A stretch of DNA of 64,000 nt from Actinacidiphila sp. DG2A-62. Its GTDB lineage: Bacteria > Actinomycetota > Actinomycetes > Streptomycetales > Streptomycetaceae. The notes below the pieces were generated by a model. The model worked only from the letters and a program-made list of their open reading frames with translations, was not told the origin of the DNA and made no database searches. The position numbers and the translations under genes are program-made. Shown here in pieces: positions 27,261 through 35,858 of the stretch; position 1 is the first letter of the stretch, and each line of letters begins with the position of its first letter. The stretch is from assembly GCF_035825295.1 (NCBI RefSeq), contig NZ_JAYMGI010000002.1, forward strand, positions 806,001 to 870,000, given 5' to 3'.

Positions 27261-27869
27261 ATGAAGCGAACCGTCGACGACACGCGCCGCCTGCTGCGGG
27301 AAGCAGCGCTGGTCGAGTTCGCCGAGCACGGGCCCGACGGCACCACCGTGACCCGCATCGCCGCTCGGGCCGGCGTCAACAAGGAACGGCTCTACGCCTA
27401 CTTCGGCGACAAGGACGCCCTCTTCGACGAGGTGCTCACCGAGGCCCTGGAGGAGCTCTCCCGCGTCGTCGCCCCGGACGGCCTGAGCTTCGGCGACATG
27501 GGCGAGGTCGCCGGCCGCACCTTCGACTACTACGGGGAGCACCCCGAACTGGCGCGCCTGCTGCAATGGGAGGGCCTGCGCGGCGCGCCACCGGTCAGCG
27601 CCACCGTCCGCGTCGAGCACTACAGCCGCAAGGTCGCCGCCACCGCCCAGGCCCAGCGCGACGGGACCGTCGACGGCGGCATCGACGCCGGCCACCTCAT
27701 GTTCATGATCATCGGACTCGCGGCGTGGTGGTTCAGCGTCCCGCAACTCGCCGCCATGATGACCGGCGCCGAGGCCGCCGACCCGGACGAGCGGGCCCGA
27801 CGGCGCGCCTTCGTCGTGGAGGCGGCCCGGCGCCTGACCCGGCCGCGGCCGGACGTCACCGCTTCCTGA
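27261..27869 (+). CDS. TetR-family transcriptional repressor
   Basis: 202 residues. The HTH (TTVTRIAARAGVNKERLYAYFGDKDALFDEVL, residues about 25-60) is canonical. The C-terminal ligand domain has MFMIIGLAAWWFSVPQLA, a hydrophobic helix lining a pocket. It is divergent from the SnoaL/MDR pair, with two palindromic sites between, so it should repress that pair and itself. The ligand is unknown. A 23-bp perfect stem-loop follows the gene. Confidence 0.92.
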   Translation: MKRTVDDTRRLLREAALVEFAEHGPDGTTVTRIAARAGVNKERLYAYFGDKDALFDEVLTEALEELSRVVAPDGLSFGDMGEVAGRTFDYYGEHPELARLLQWEGLRGAPPVSATVRVEHYSRKVAATAQAQRDGTVDGGIDAGHLMFMIIGLAAWWFSVPQLAAMMTGAEAADPDERARRRAFVVEAARRLTRPRPDVTAS

Positions 27870-27880
27870 GACGACGTTCG

Positions 27881-27935
27881 GATGTGGCGGATCGTGCTAC
27901 GCGGCACCGACGCGCGTAGCACGATCCGCCACATC
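27881..27935. terminator. 23-bp perfect stem-loop after tetR
   Basis: 27881-27903 and 27913-27935 are exact reverse complements around a 9-base loop. There is no T tract, as is common for actinobacterial terminators. It ends the tetR transcript 12 bases after its stop and could work on both strands. Confidence 0.7.
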
Positions 27936-28230
27936 GCTCAGACGCGGTGCCGGCCCCGCGCGGCTCCTTTGCGCCGTGGGTCGCAGACAGGGGACCGGGG
28001 CCGATGAGGGCCAGGCGGCGGCCGTAAGGAGGTCGACCCCGCCGCGGCCCGCGGTGGGCCTGGAGCGGGGCCAGGCCCTGGACCTGATCGCCGGTCCCCC
28101 GGCCTCGCCGTAGCGTACGCCGTCGTACGTTCCCACCCCGGGGGTCGCGCGGACCCCGGCATGCCCCGGCGTGTTCCGCGGCCCTACACTGCGGCGAGCC
28201 GCTCTCGCGGCACAGGGATTGGGGGGGCGG

Positions 28231-29295
28231 ATGCGGAAGAGGCTGCGAGCTGCCGTTGTCGCGGTGGCGAGTGCGGTGGGGGTGGTGGCCGGCGGCACGG
28301 CGCCCGCGCACGCGGTGTCCGGCTGGGACCGGTGCCCGAGGGGCAGCGTGTGCCTGTTCGACGGCGACGGCGGCACGGGGTCGATGATCGCCTACTCCAG
28401 TCCGCAGGCCGGCCTGGGATCGTGGGACAACCGGGCGAACTCGGTGTACAACCGCACCGGCCAGCACTTCATGTGCATGTACCCGCAGGCGCAGTACAAG
28501 ACCACCGTGCCGAACGCAGACGACTCCATCTGCTACCTCGGCAGCGGCAACGACCAGGTGGAGCTGAAGGGGGACGGCGAACCGCTCTGGAACGGTCTGA
28601 GCTCGATCCGGTGGGCCCACACCTGGCGCCAGGCAGCGGGCGGCCCGGAGTACCGGTCGTGGGCCACCCCGCTGGTTCTCCCGCCCGGACCGGCCCAGCC
28701 CTTCGCCGACCTGAACGGCGACGGCACACCCGACCAGCTGAACCGCACGTGGAACGGGCACTTGTGGTTCCTGAAGGGCGACGGCTCCGGCGTGTACGTG
28801 GGGTCGGGCTGGAACCAGATGACCGCGCTGACCCGGCACGGGGACTTCAGCGGAGACGGACACGAGGACCTGCTGGCGCGCGACGGCTCGGGCAAGCTGT
28901 GGATCTACCCCGGCAACGGCAAGGGCTGGTTCGGCGCCCGCAAACTCATCGGCACCGGCTGGAACCAGATGACCGCGCTGCAGGCCGCCGGCGACATGAA
29001 CTCCGACGGCCACGACGACCTGCTCGCCCGCGACTCCACCGGCCGCCTGTGGATCTACCCCGGCGACGGACACGGCCGCTACGGAACACGCAAGCTCATC
29101 GGCGCCGGCGGATGGTCGATGTTCCCCACTGTCCTCGGCATCGGCGACGTCGACCGCGACGGCCGCCCCGACCTCCAGGCGGCCGGCGACGGCGACTACT
29201 ACACCGAGGCCCGCCTCTACTACGGCACCCCCGGCGGCAGCATCGCCCAGTACGGCGACAACTCCCCCGTCGACCTCGGCGACCGTCTCTTGTAG
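28231..29295 (+). CDS. Secreted peptidase-inhibitor I36 / FG-GAP repeat protein
   Basis: 354 residues with a Sec signal (RKRLRAAVVAVASAVGVVAG ... APAHA, cleavage near residue 29). The first domain (SGWDRCPRGSVCLFDGDGGTG, CYLGSGNDQVELKGDG) resembles I36 peptidase inhibitor domains of Streptomyces. The second half has FG-GAP/VCBS repeats with calcium-site motifs DLNGDGTPD, DFSGDGHED, DMNSDGHDD and DVDRDGRPD, forming a partial propeller. Two 50-residue repeats are almost identical (GWNQMTAL at 28807 and 28957). Probably an exported binding or inhibitor protein. Confidence 0.82.
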   Translation: MRKRLRAAVVAVASAVGVVAGGTAPAHAVSGWDRCPRGSVCLFDGDGGTGSMIAYSSPQAGLGSWDNRANSVYNRTGQHFMCMYPQAQYKTTVPNADDSICYLGSGNDQVELKGDGEPLWNGLSSIRWAHTWRQAAGGPEYRSWATPLVLPPGPAQPFADLNGDGTPDQLNRTWNGHLWFLKGDGSGVYVGSGWNQMTALTRHGDFSGDGHEDLLARDGSGKLWIYPGNGKGWFGARKLIGTGWNQMTALQAAGDMNSDGHDDLLARDSTGRLWIYPGDGHGRYGTRKLIGAGGWSMFPTVLGIGDVDRDGRPDLQAAGDGDYYTEARLYYGTPGGSIAQYGDNSPVDLGDRLL

Positions 29296-29428
29296 CACTT
29301 GTAGCAGAGGCGGACCCGGGGCCGGCGGAGGGCGAAAACGACGCGGACCACGTCGCCGTGCTCGTGTCCGGGCGGCCGCATCCGGCGTCTGGGGCGATCG
29401 CCGCAGGAGGCGCCCGGCCGGGCACGGA

Positions 29429-30382
29429 TCAGTAGCGGGCGCCGACGACCTGCTCGGCCAGGGCGTCCAGCACCGCCAGGTCCTCCTCGGTCAGCCGCAC
29501 GTCGAGGGCGGCGGCGTTCTCCTCCACCCAGCGCACGCGCTTGGTGCCCGGGATCGGCACGACCGGGACGCCGAGGCGGGGCGCCTGGGCGGCGACCCAC
29601 GCCAGGGCGACCTGGCCCGCCGTCGCGCCCTTGGCGGCGGCGATCCGGGCGGCCTTCTGGGCGATCGAGCGGTTGGCCGCGGCCGCGTCCTCGGCGAACC
29701 GGGCCAGCCGGCGCCGCCCGTCGCCGGACGCGAGCGCGCCCGCCTCCACGGTGCCGGTGAGGAAGCCGCGGCCGAGCGGGGAGTACGCGACCAGGCCGAC
29801 GCCCAGCTCCCGGGCGGCGTCGGCGACCGTCGCCTCCGGGTCGCGGGTCCACAGCGAGTACTCGCTCTGCACCGCCGCGACCGGGTGGACGGCGTACGCG
29901 GTCCGCAGCTGCTCGCCGGTGACCTCCGACAGCCCGATGGCGCGGACCTTGCCCTCGGCGACCAGCTCGGCGAGCGCGCCCACCGACTCCTCCAGCGGCA
30001 CCTGCGGGTCCACCCGGTGCAGGTAGTACAGATCGATCCGGTCCGTGCCCAGCCGCAGCAGGGAGGCGTCGGCGGCGGCCTTGATCCGCTCGGGGTCGTT
30101 CCTGACCACGAGCCGGCCGCGGCCGGTGGTGAAGTCCATGCCGGTCTTGGTGGCGATCTGCGCCTCGTCGCGCCGCCCGGCCAGTGCCCGGCCGACCAGC
30201 ACCTCGTTGTGGCCGAGCCCGTAGGCGTCGGCCGTGTCGATGAAGGTGACGCCGAGGTCCAGGGCGCGGCGGACCGTCGCGACCGACTCGTCCCAGTCCG
30301 CCGCCCCGTACACCGAGCTCATCCCCATGCACCCCAGGCCCTCCGCGGACACGGTCAGCCCGCCCAGTTCCACTCGCTGCAT
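29429..30382 (-). CDS. Aldo/keto reductase
   Basis: 317 residues, (alpha/beta)8 NADPH-dependent reductase of small carbonyl compounds. The family opening LGGLTVSAEGLGCMGMSSVYG, the catalytic-site FIDTADAYGLGHNE (Asp, Tyr), the Lys in IATKTGMDF and the His in DLYYLHRVDP are all present. The ATG at 30382 is preferred to the GTG one codon upstream. Divergent from the XRE regulator with a short shared gap, so the regulator may control it. Confidence 0.93.
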   Translation of the reverse strand: MQRVELGGLTVSAEGLGCMGMSSVYGAADWDESVATVRRALDLGVTFIDTADAYGLGHNEVLVGRALAGRRDEAQIATKTGMDFTTGRGRLVVRNDPERIKAAADASLLRLGTDRIDLYYLHRVDPQVPLEESVGALAELVAEGKVRAIGLSEVTGEQLRTAYAVHPVAAVQSEYSLWTRDPEATVADAARELGVGLVAYSPLGRGFLTGTVEAGALASGDGRRRLARFAEDAAAANRSIAQKAARIAAAKGATAGQVALAWVAAQAPRLGVPVVPIPGTKRVRWVEENAAALDVRLTEEDLAVLDALAEQVVGARY

Positions 30383-30522
30383 CACGGCGCTCCTGTCTTC
30401 TGCCTGCGGGACCCTCCCGCCCTTCCACCCTGGGCCGCCCGCACGGTCTCGGGCAGTGCCGGAAACTTCCTGGGAGAAGCAGGACCAGGCCGGCGGCCTG
30501 GACGGCGCCTACCGTGGAAGGC

Positions 30523-31426
30523 ATGGACAGGCCGAACACGCTGGGCGAGTTCCTGCGGGCGCGCCGCGAGCAGGTGCGCCCGCGGGACGTGGGGCTGCGC
30601 GCCATCGGGCAGCGGCGCACCCCGGGGCTGCGCCGCGAGGAGGTCGCCCTGCTCGCCGGCATCAGCACCGACTACTACCTGCGTCTGGAGCAGGGCCGCG
30701 ACCGCACCCCCTCCGCGCAGGTGGTCACCGCCCTCGCCCGCGCCCTGCGCCTGGACCCCGACGAGACCGCGTATCTGCACGGCCTGGTCCGCCCCCGGCC
30801 CCGCCCCGGGCGCACGCGTCCGCAGCAGGTCCCCGCGGGCACCCGGATGCTGGTCGACGCCCTGCCGATGCCCGCCTTCGTGGAGGACCGCTGCCTGGAC
30901 GTCCTGGCCGCCAATGCCGCCGCCCAGGCGCTCTCGCCGAACCTCCGGCCCGGCGCCAACCGGCTGCTCGCCGCCTTCCTCGACCCGGGTGAACGCGAGC
31001 TGTACGAGGACTGGGAGCAGGCCACCGCCGCCGCGGTCGGCCAGCTGCGCGCGGTGCTGGGCGGGTACGCCGACGATCCGCGGATGACCGCGCTGGTCGG
31101 CGAACTCGCCCTGAAGAGCGAGCGGTTCAGAAGGCTGTGGGCCCGGCACGACGTCGTGCGGCGGGCCGGCGGCCCGGCCCGCCTGCGCCATCCCGCGGTC
31201 GGGCCGCTGGAGCTGCGCCGCGAGAAGCTGGTGGTCGCCGGGACCGACGACCAGGTGCTCGTCGTCTACCACGCCGAGCCCGGCACCCCTTCCGCCCGGG
31301 CGCTCGCGCTGTTCGGCCCGGGCGCTCGCGCTGTTCGGCGCGAGCGCGGCCGACGCCGGAGCCGGGACGGAGTCGGCGGGGCCGCGCGAGCCCGCGCGGG
31401 ACCGGCTGCGGCGCCCGCCCGCCTGA
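30523..31426 (+). pseudogene. XRE / MmyB-like regulator, frameshifted by a 22-bp duplication
   Basis: The N-terminal HTH (LRREEVALLAGISTDYYLRL...TPSAQVVTALARAL) and the MmyB-like ligand domain (LVDALPMPAFVEDRCLDVLA to LVVYHAEPGTPSARALALFG) are intact. At 31295-31338 a 22-bp unit is present twice head to tail. Removing one copy restores a 293-residue frame that ends ...PREPARDRLRRPPA at 31424-31426. As read, the protein loses that ~30-residue tail and runs on to 32238 through the next gene. The DNA-binding part is unaffected, so it may still work. Divergent from the aldo/keto reductase. Confidence 0.85.
31295..31338. repeat. 22-bp tandem duplication
   Basis: Units 31295-31316 and 31317-31338 are identical, starting CCCGGGCGCTCGCGCTGTTC. 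22 is not a multiple of three, so the copy number decides the reading frame of the XRE gene. Confidence 0.9.
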
Positions 31427-31579
31427 CCCCGCCGTGCCGGCGGGCGCCCGCCTGCTCCCCCTCGGCGGCCTCGGAGCACCCGCGCCCGCCCGGCCCGGGC
31501 CGCCGCCTTTGGAGGCCGCGGCCCGGGCCCCCTCGCATCCCCCGTGGAATCGAACGGTCAATCGAACTAGGTTGGAGGG

Positions 31580-32086
31580 ATGAGCGAGGACCAGGATGTG
31601 GGCGAGCACCGGCGGCCGGCACGCCTGCCGCGGGCCGACGGGCCGCTGGTCGACGTGACCCTCCCGGACGGGCAGCACCTGTACGCGGTCGTGCGCTCCC
31701 GCCGCCGCGAGGACGACGGCTCCTGGTGGTACGACCTGCAGATCCACCTGCCCAGCCAGGGCACCGAGCGCGACCGGCTCCTGGCCGTCCCGGCCGCCGT
31801 CGACTTCCGCGCCCCCGCCGGCGCCTGCACCCCCCTCGACGGCCAGGACTACGACCACGTGCCCACCGTGCGCGCCGGCGTCACACCGCCCTGGCGGATC
31901 GAGGAGCCGGTCTACTTCACCAACGACCCGGGTCCGGCCCGCATCGTCCACCGCGGCGACTGCCGCGCCGTACGCGACGTCTCCCACCCCGCCACCGCCG
32001 ACCAGGCCCGCGCCGCCCTCGAACACCCCGACACCGCCCCCTGCCCCCTGTGCCGGCCCGACCGGCCCCTGCGCGCCGCCGCTTAG
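31580..32086 (+). CDS. Hypothetical protein with DUF6233-like C terminus
   Basis: 168 residues, ATG at 31580 with GGAGG just before it. The C terminus (HRGDCRAVRDVSHPATADQA, then CPLCRPDRPL) matches the ending I recall for DUF6233 proteins of Streptomyces, with the Cys/His arrangement of a possible small metal-binding knuckle (H..C ... CxxC). The N half (DGPLVDVTLPDGQHLYAVVR) looks like a beta-rich domain. Function unknown. The frameshifted XRE frame runs over this gene, but that is an artefact of the duplication. Confidence 0.7.
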   Translation: MSEDQDVGEHRRPARLPRADGPLVDVTLPDGQHLYAVVRSRRREDDGSWWYDLQIHLPSQGTERDRLLAVPAAVDFRAPAGACTPLDGQDYDHVPTVRAGVTPPWRIEEPVYFTNDPGPARIVHRGDCRAVRDVSHPATADQARAALEHPDTAPCPLCRPDRPLRAAA

Positions 32087-32206
32087 CGGGTCGTCCGGAG
32101 CTGACGCACGGCGCCGATGCCCGTACCGGCTGCGCGGTCCCGGGACCGGCGGAGTCGGGACCGGCGGGTCCCGGGACCGACCGTGCGGGTCAGCGACCGT
32201 GCGACA

Positions 32207-32599
32207 TCAGCACTCGTGCGTGGCCCCGTGGTTGCTGAGATAGACGTCGCTGAACCAGCCCTCCTGGCTCGTACCGGAGATCCGGCCGTAGGTCCAGGTA
32301 TCCATCGTGATGCCGTTGCCGGTGACCGAGCTGCCGTAGTCGTAGCACCAGTAGTAGATCTTCGTGCCGGCGGCGGCGTATCCGTACGCGTCGCAGTACG
32401 TGTACGGGCCCTCGCGGCGGGCGAGGCTGTCGGCGGTGACCGTGCCGCTGCCCGCGTCGGCGTTGTGGTGGTAGAAGCTGCAGGCGACGTCGGGCGATAC
32501 GTCGGCCGGCGTCGACGCCGACGCCGATGGCGCGAGGACGAGGCCGCTACCGAGCAGCGCGGCGCCTGCCATGAGTCCGATGTGCGTCTTTTTCAGCAC
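32207..32599 (-). CDS. Small secreted protein, 130 aa
   Basis: GTG at 32599 after GGGAGGGAA. A clear Sec signal (KKTHIGLMAGAALLGSGLVL, ending near ASAS at residue 29) precedes an aromatic-, Tyr- and Ser/Gly-rich mature domain with four Cys (VACSF, YTYCDAYG, YYWCYDYG, HEC) that could form two disulfides. It resembles small exported Streptomyces proteins of unknown role (SH3-like). It is convergent with the DUF6233-like gene. Confidence 0.75.
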   Translation of the reverse strand: MLKKTHIGLMAGAALLGSGLVLAPSASASTPADVSPDVACSFYHHNADAGSGTVTADSLARREGPYTYCDAYGYAAAGTKIYYWCYDYGSSVTGNGITMDTWTYGRISGTSQEGWFSDVYLSNHGATHEC

Positions 32600-32785
32600 G
32601 TGGGTTCCCTCCCCGTGGTCGAGTGTGATGTCCGGTTCAGGTCTGCCGCACCCGTCCTGCGGCGGCAGAGACTTGACTGGGACGCGTCACAGCGTGCGCG
32701 TCGGGCGTCGCCCGCGGCAAAGTGTTCAGCTGCCGCTGAACTGTCGGACGGGGGCAGGCGCGGGACCGGACGTCGGGGGGGCCGT

Positions 32786-33753
32786 GTGCTGAGGGTGCGT
32801 TTCACCGCGGAGGACCTGTTACGGGTCCGGATGGCCGAGGAGCCCGCACCTCTGATGGAGCTGGGCCTCGCGCTCATGACGCTCACGCGTCCGGCGGACC
32901 CGGTGTTCCTGCGGTGGCGGCGCCGCGCCCAGCAGTCCCTCCCGCCGCAGGCCCGGCCCATGCTCGACCTGCTGTCGCCGACCGGCAAGAGCCCGCTGTT
33001 CCTCGACCCGCCCACCGCGGGCTTCGCCGAGGGAATGGACGCCGTCCGCTCGACCCCGCGCGCGTACGTCCGCTCCGAGCTGCTCAGGGTGCGCGCTCCG
33101 GAGCGGCCGCGGGCACGGTGGGCCCGCGGGCTCGCCGACGGCGACCGCGAGTCCTGGCAGCTCCTCGACCGGTCGATGACCGCGGCCTACGAGAGCCTGC
33201 TCGCCGGGGCCTGGCCGCGTGTCCGGGCCGGATTCCACGCCGAGGCGGCGTGGCGTGCGCGGTCCCTGGCCCGGCACGGGCTGCTCGCCACCCTGACCGG
33301 GCTGTCCCCCTCGGCCCGGTGGGACGGCATGACCCTGGAGTTCCCGCGCGCGTACAACCGCGAGGTCCGGCTCACCGGCCAGGGCCTGGTGCTGTTTCCC
33401 TCGCTGCTGTGGACCGCCTATCCGCTGATCGCCCCGCAGCCCGAGGGTCCCGCCGTCCTCGTCTACCCGGCCGTCACCCCGCTGCCGCTCCAGGAGGCCG
33501 CCACCGCCCCGACCCCCTCGACGCCCTCCTCGGCACCACCCGCGCGGCGATGCTCCGGCTGCTGACGACGCACCACACCACCACGGGCCTGGCCAAGGCA
33601 CTCGACATCAGCCCCCCGGCGGCCTCCATGCAGGCCAAGACCCTGCGTGACGCCAGGCTGATCACCACCCAGCGCGACGGCAGGAGCGTGTCGCACTACT
33701 GCACCGCGCTGGGCCTCGACATGATCTCGGCATCGACGCCCCCACTGCGCTGA
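32786..33753 (+). pseudogene. ArsR-family regulator (DUF5937 + HTH), apparent 1-nt frameshift
   Basis: The first ~240 residues (VLRVRFTAEDLLRVRMAEEP ... LIAPQPEGPAVLVYPAV) match the N-terminal DUF5937 domain of Streptomyces ArsR-like regulators. The winged-helix HTH (LDALLGTTRAAMLRLLTTHH, LAKALDISPPAASMQAKTLR, HYCTALG) is in another frame. One extra C in the C4 run at 33507-33510 makes the two continuous (APDPLDALLG), giving a 322-residue protein. Without it, translation ends at 33565 and the HTH is lost. Start chosen at GTG 32786. Confidence 0.85.
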
Positions 33754-33919
33754 GGGCCGCCGGCGGCACACCTGCCGACGCCGACGCACACGGGCGTCAC
33801 ATGGTGCCTCCCCCTCCCCGCAGGGCTTCACACCCTGCGCCGCGGCGTCCGGTGCTCCCTGGCCGCCAGGCCGGGGTGCGCTGGGCATCAACGGGCAGGC
33901 ACGACGTCACGCCCGTGGC

Positions 33920-34222
33920 CTACGGCTCTCGCCCGAGGATGTCGTGCCACAGCGCCTGCTCGCGGGCGTCCGGTGGGGTGGCGCCGGGCATCCGCTCGGG
34001 GTGGCCCGGGGGCGGGCCCGTCAGGGGGCGCGGGGCGGGCGGGGGCTGGGCGGTGTCCCCCGCGCACAGCCGGCCGATGAGGATCAGCGTCTCCCAGAAC
34101 TCCCGCAGCGCGCGCAGCACGGCGCGGCGCGCCCGCGCCCTGGCGCGCAGCGTCGCCGCCCGCAGCCGCGCGGGCCCGGCCGGCGGCGCCGGCGTCCGCA
34201 CCCGCGCGGACCCGCCGCTCAC
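33920..34222 (-). CDS. Small protein coupled to the carboxylase gene, 100 aa
   Basis: GTG at 34222 overlaps the carboxylase stop by four bases (GTGA), so it is translated with it. It is Arg/Ala-rich at first (RLRAATLRARARARRAVLRA), then has a hydrophobic piece (REFWETLILIGRLC), a Pro-rich middle and the ending ALWHDILGREP. Acyl-CoA carboxylases of actinomycetes have small epsilon subunits next to them, but this one lacks clear similarity. Function uncertain. Confidence 0.55.
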   Translation of the reverse strand: MSGGSARVRTPAPPAGPARLRAATLRARARARRAVLRALREFWETLILIGRLCAGDTAQPPPAPRPLTGPPPGHPERMPGATPPDAREQALWHDILGREP

Positions 34223-35787
34223 TGCGGCGGGTTGCCGTGCTTGCGCGACGGCAGGTCAGCGTGCTTGGCGCGGAGCATCGCGAGGGAGTCGATGAGGACC
34301 GCCCGGGTCTCGGCCGGGTCGATCACGTCGTCGACCAGGCCGCGTTCGGCCGCGTAGTACGGGTGCATCAGCTCCTGCCGGTACTCCTTGACCATCGTCG
34401 CGCGCACCGCCTCCGGGTCGTCCGCCTCCGCGATCTGGCGGCGGAAGATGACGTTGGCGGCGCCCTCGGCGCCCATGACGGCGATCTCGTTGGCCGGCCA
34501 GGCGAACGCGAGGTCCGCGCCCACCGAGCGCGAGTCCATGACGATGTACGCGCCGCCATAGGCCTTGCGCAGGATCAGCGAGATCCGCGGGACGGTGGCG
34601 TTGCAGTAGGCGTACAGCAGCTTGGCGCCGTGCCGGATGATGCCGCCGTGCTCCTGGGAGATGCCCGGCAGGAAGCCGGGCACGTCGACCAGGGTGACGA
34701 TCGGGATGTTGAACGCGTCGCACATCTGGACGAACCGCGCGGCCTTCTCCGAGGCGTGGATGTCCAGGGCGCCGGCCATCGACATCGGCTGGTTGGCGAC
34801 GATGCCGGTGACGTGGCCGCCCATCCGCACCAGGGTGCACAGGATGTTCGTCGCCCAGCTGGAGTGCACCTCGAACTGCTCGCCGTCGTCGGCCAGTTCG
34901 GCGATGACGGCGCGCATGTCGTAGGCCCGGTTGGGGTCGGCCGGCACCAGGTCGAGCAGCGCCGGCGTGCGCCGGTCCGCCGGGTCGTCGGCCGGGTGGT
35001 ACGGGGCGAGTTCGCGGTTGTTGGCGGGCAGCAGGGAGAGCAGGTAGCGCACGTCCTCCAGGCAGCTCTCCTCGTCGTCGTGGACGAAGTGCGCCACGCC
35101 GGAACCGGTCGCGTGGACGTCGGCGCCGCCGAGGCCGTCGTGGCCGACCTGTTCACCGGTGACGGCCGCCACGACGTCGGGACCCGTGACGAACATCTGC
35201 GAGGTGCCGCGGACCATGAAGACGAAGTCGCTGAGCGCCGGGGAGTACGCGGCCCCGCCGGCGGACGGGCCGAGCATCACCGAGATCTGCGGGATCACCC
35301 CGGAGTTGCGGGTGTTGCGGCGGAAGATGCCGCCGTAGCCGGCGAGCGCGGTGACGCCCTCCTGGATGCGGGCGCCCGCGCCGTCGTTGAGGGAGACCAG
35401 CGGGGCGCCGGTGGCGGCGGCCAGGTCCATCAGCTTGTGGATCTTCTCGGCGTGCGCCTCGCCGAGCGCGCCGCCGAAGATCCGGAAGTCGTGGGCGTAG
35501 ACGAAGACCCGCCGGCCGTGGACGGTCCCCCAGCCGGTGACCACCCCGTCGGTGTGCGGGCGCCTGGCCTCCATGCCGAAGCCGGTGGCGCGGTGCCGCC
35601 GCAGCTGCTCGATCTCGGTGAACGAGCCGGGGTCCAGGAGCAGTTCGATCCGCTCGTAGGCGGTCAGCTTGCCTTTGGCGTGCTGCTTGGCGGTGGCCGT
35701 CGGGTCGGTTCCCTCACGGGCCGCCAGCTTGAGCCGGAGCAGTTCCTCGGGGCCGGAGCCCGTGTGTGCCTGGTCCACGAGACGCAT
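34219..35787 (-). CDS. Acyl-CoA carboxylase beta subunit (PccB/AccD-like)
   Basis: A 522-residue carboxyltransferase that moves CO2 from biotin to acetyl- or propionyl-CoA, making malonyl- or methylmalonyl-CoA. The two crotonase-like halves are complete: GFGMEARRPHTDGVVTGWGT, LVSLNDGAGARIQEGV, LGPSAGGAAYSPAL (oxyanion) and later LVDVPGFLPGISQEHGGIIR and ILRKAYGGAYIVM. The biotin-carrying alpha subunit is not in this window. It is the penultimate gene of the PKS operon, so a dedicated extender-unit role is likely. Confidence 0.93.
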   Translation of the reverse strand: MRLVDQAHTGSGPEELLRLKLAAREGTDPTATAKQHAKGKLTAYERIELLLDPGSFTEIEQLRRHRATGFGMEARRPHTDGVVTGWGTVHGRRVFVYAHDFRIFGGALGEAHAEKIHKLMDLAAATGAPLVSLNDGAGARIQEGVTALAGYGGIFRRNTRNSGVIPQISVMLGPSAGGAAYSPALSDFVFMVRGTSQMFVTGPDVVAAVTGEQVGHDGLGGADVHATGSGVAHFVHDDEESCLEDVRYLLSLLPANNRELAPYHPADDPADRRTPALLDLVPADPNRAYDMRAVIAELADDGEQFEVHSSWATNILCTLVRMGGHVTGIVANQPMSMAGALDIHASEKAARFVQMCDAFNIPIVTLVDVPGFLPGISQEHGGIIRHGAKLLYAYCNATVPRISLILRKAYGGAYIVMDSRSVGADLAFAWPANEIAVMGAEGAANVIFRRQIAEADDPEAVRATMVKEYRQELMHPYYAAERGLVDDVIDPAETRAVLIDSLAMLRAKHADLPSRKHGNPPQ

Positions 35788-35858
35788 GGATGGGTCAACT
35801 CCCGTTCGGGTGGCGGCGGTCGCACGGCCGGGGCGCGGCGGCGCCCGGCCGTGCTCGG

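Noticed and set aside
30523-32238. A natural 572-residue fusion of XRE regulator and an extra domain
   Set aside because: The extension is Pro/Arg-rich, overlaps another real gene and arises from a 22-bp duplication. Removing one unit gives the family-typical end.
33920-34222. Acyl-CoA carboxylase epsilon subunit
   Set aside because: Position fits, but the sequence lacks the compact epsilon features I know. Reported only as a small coupled protein.
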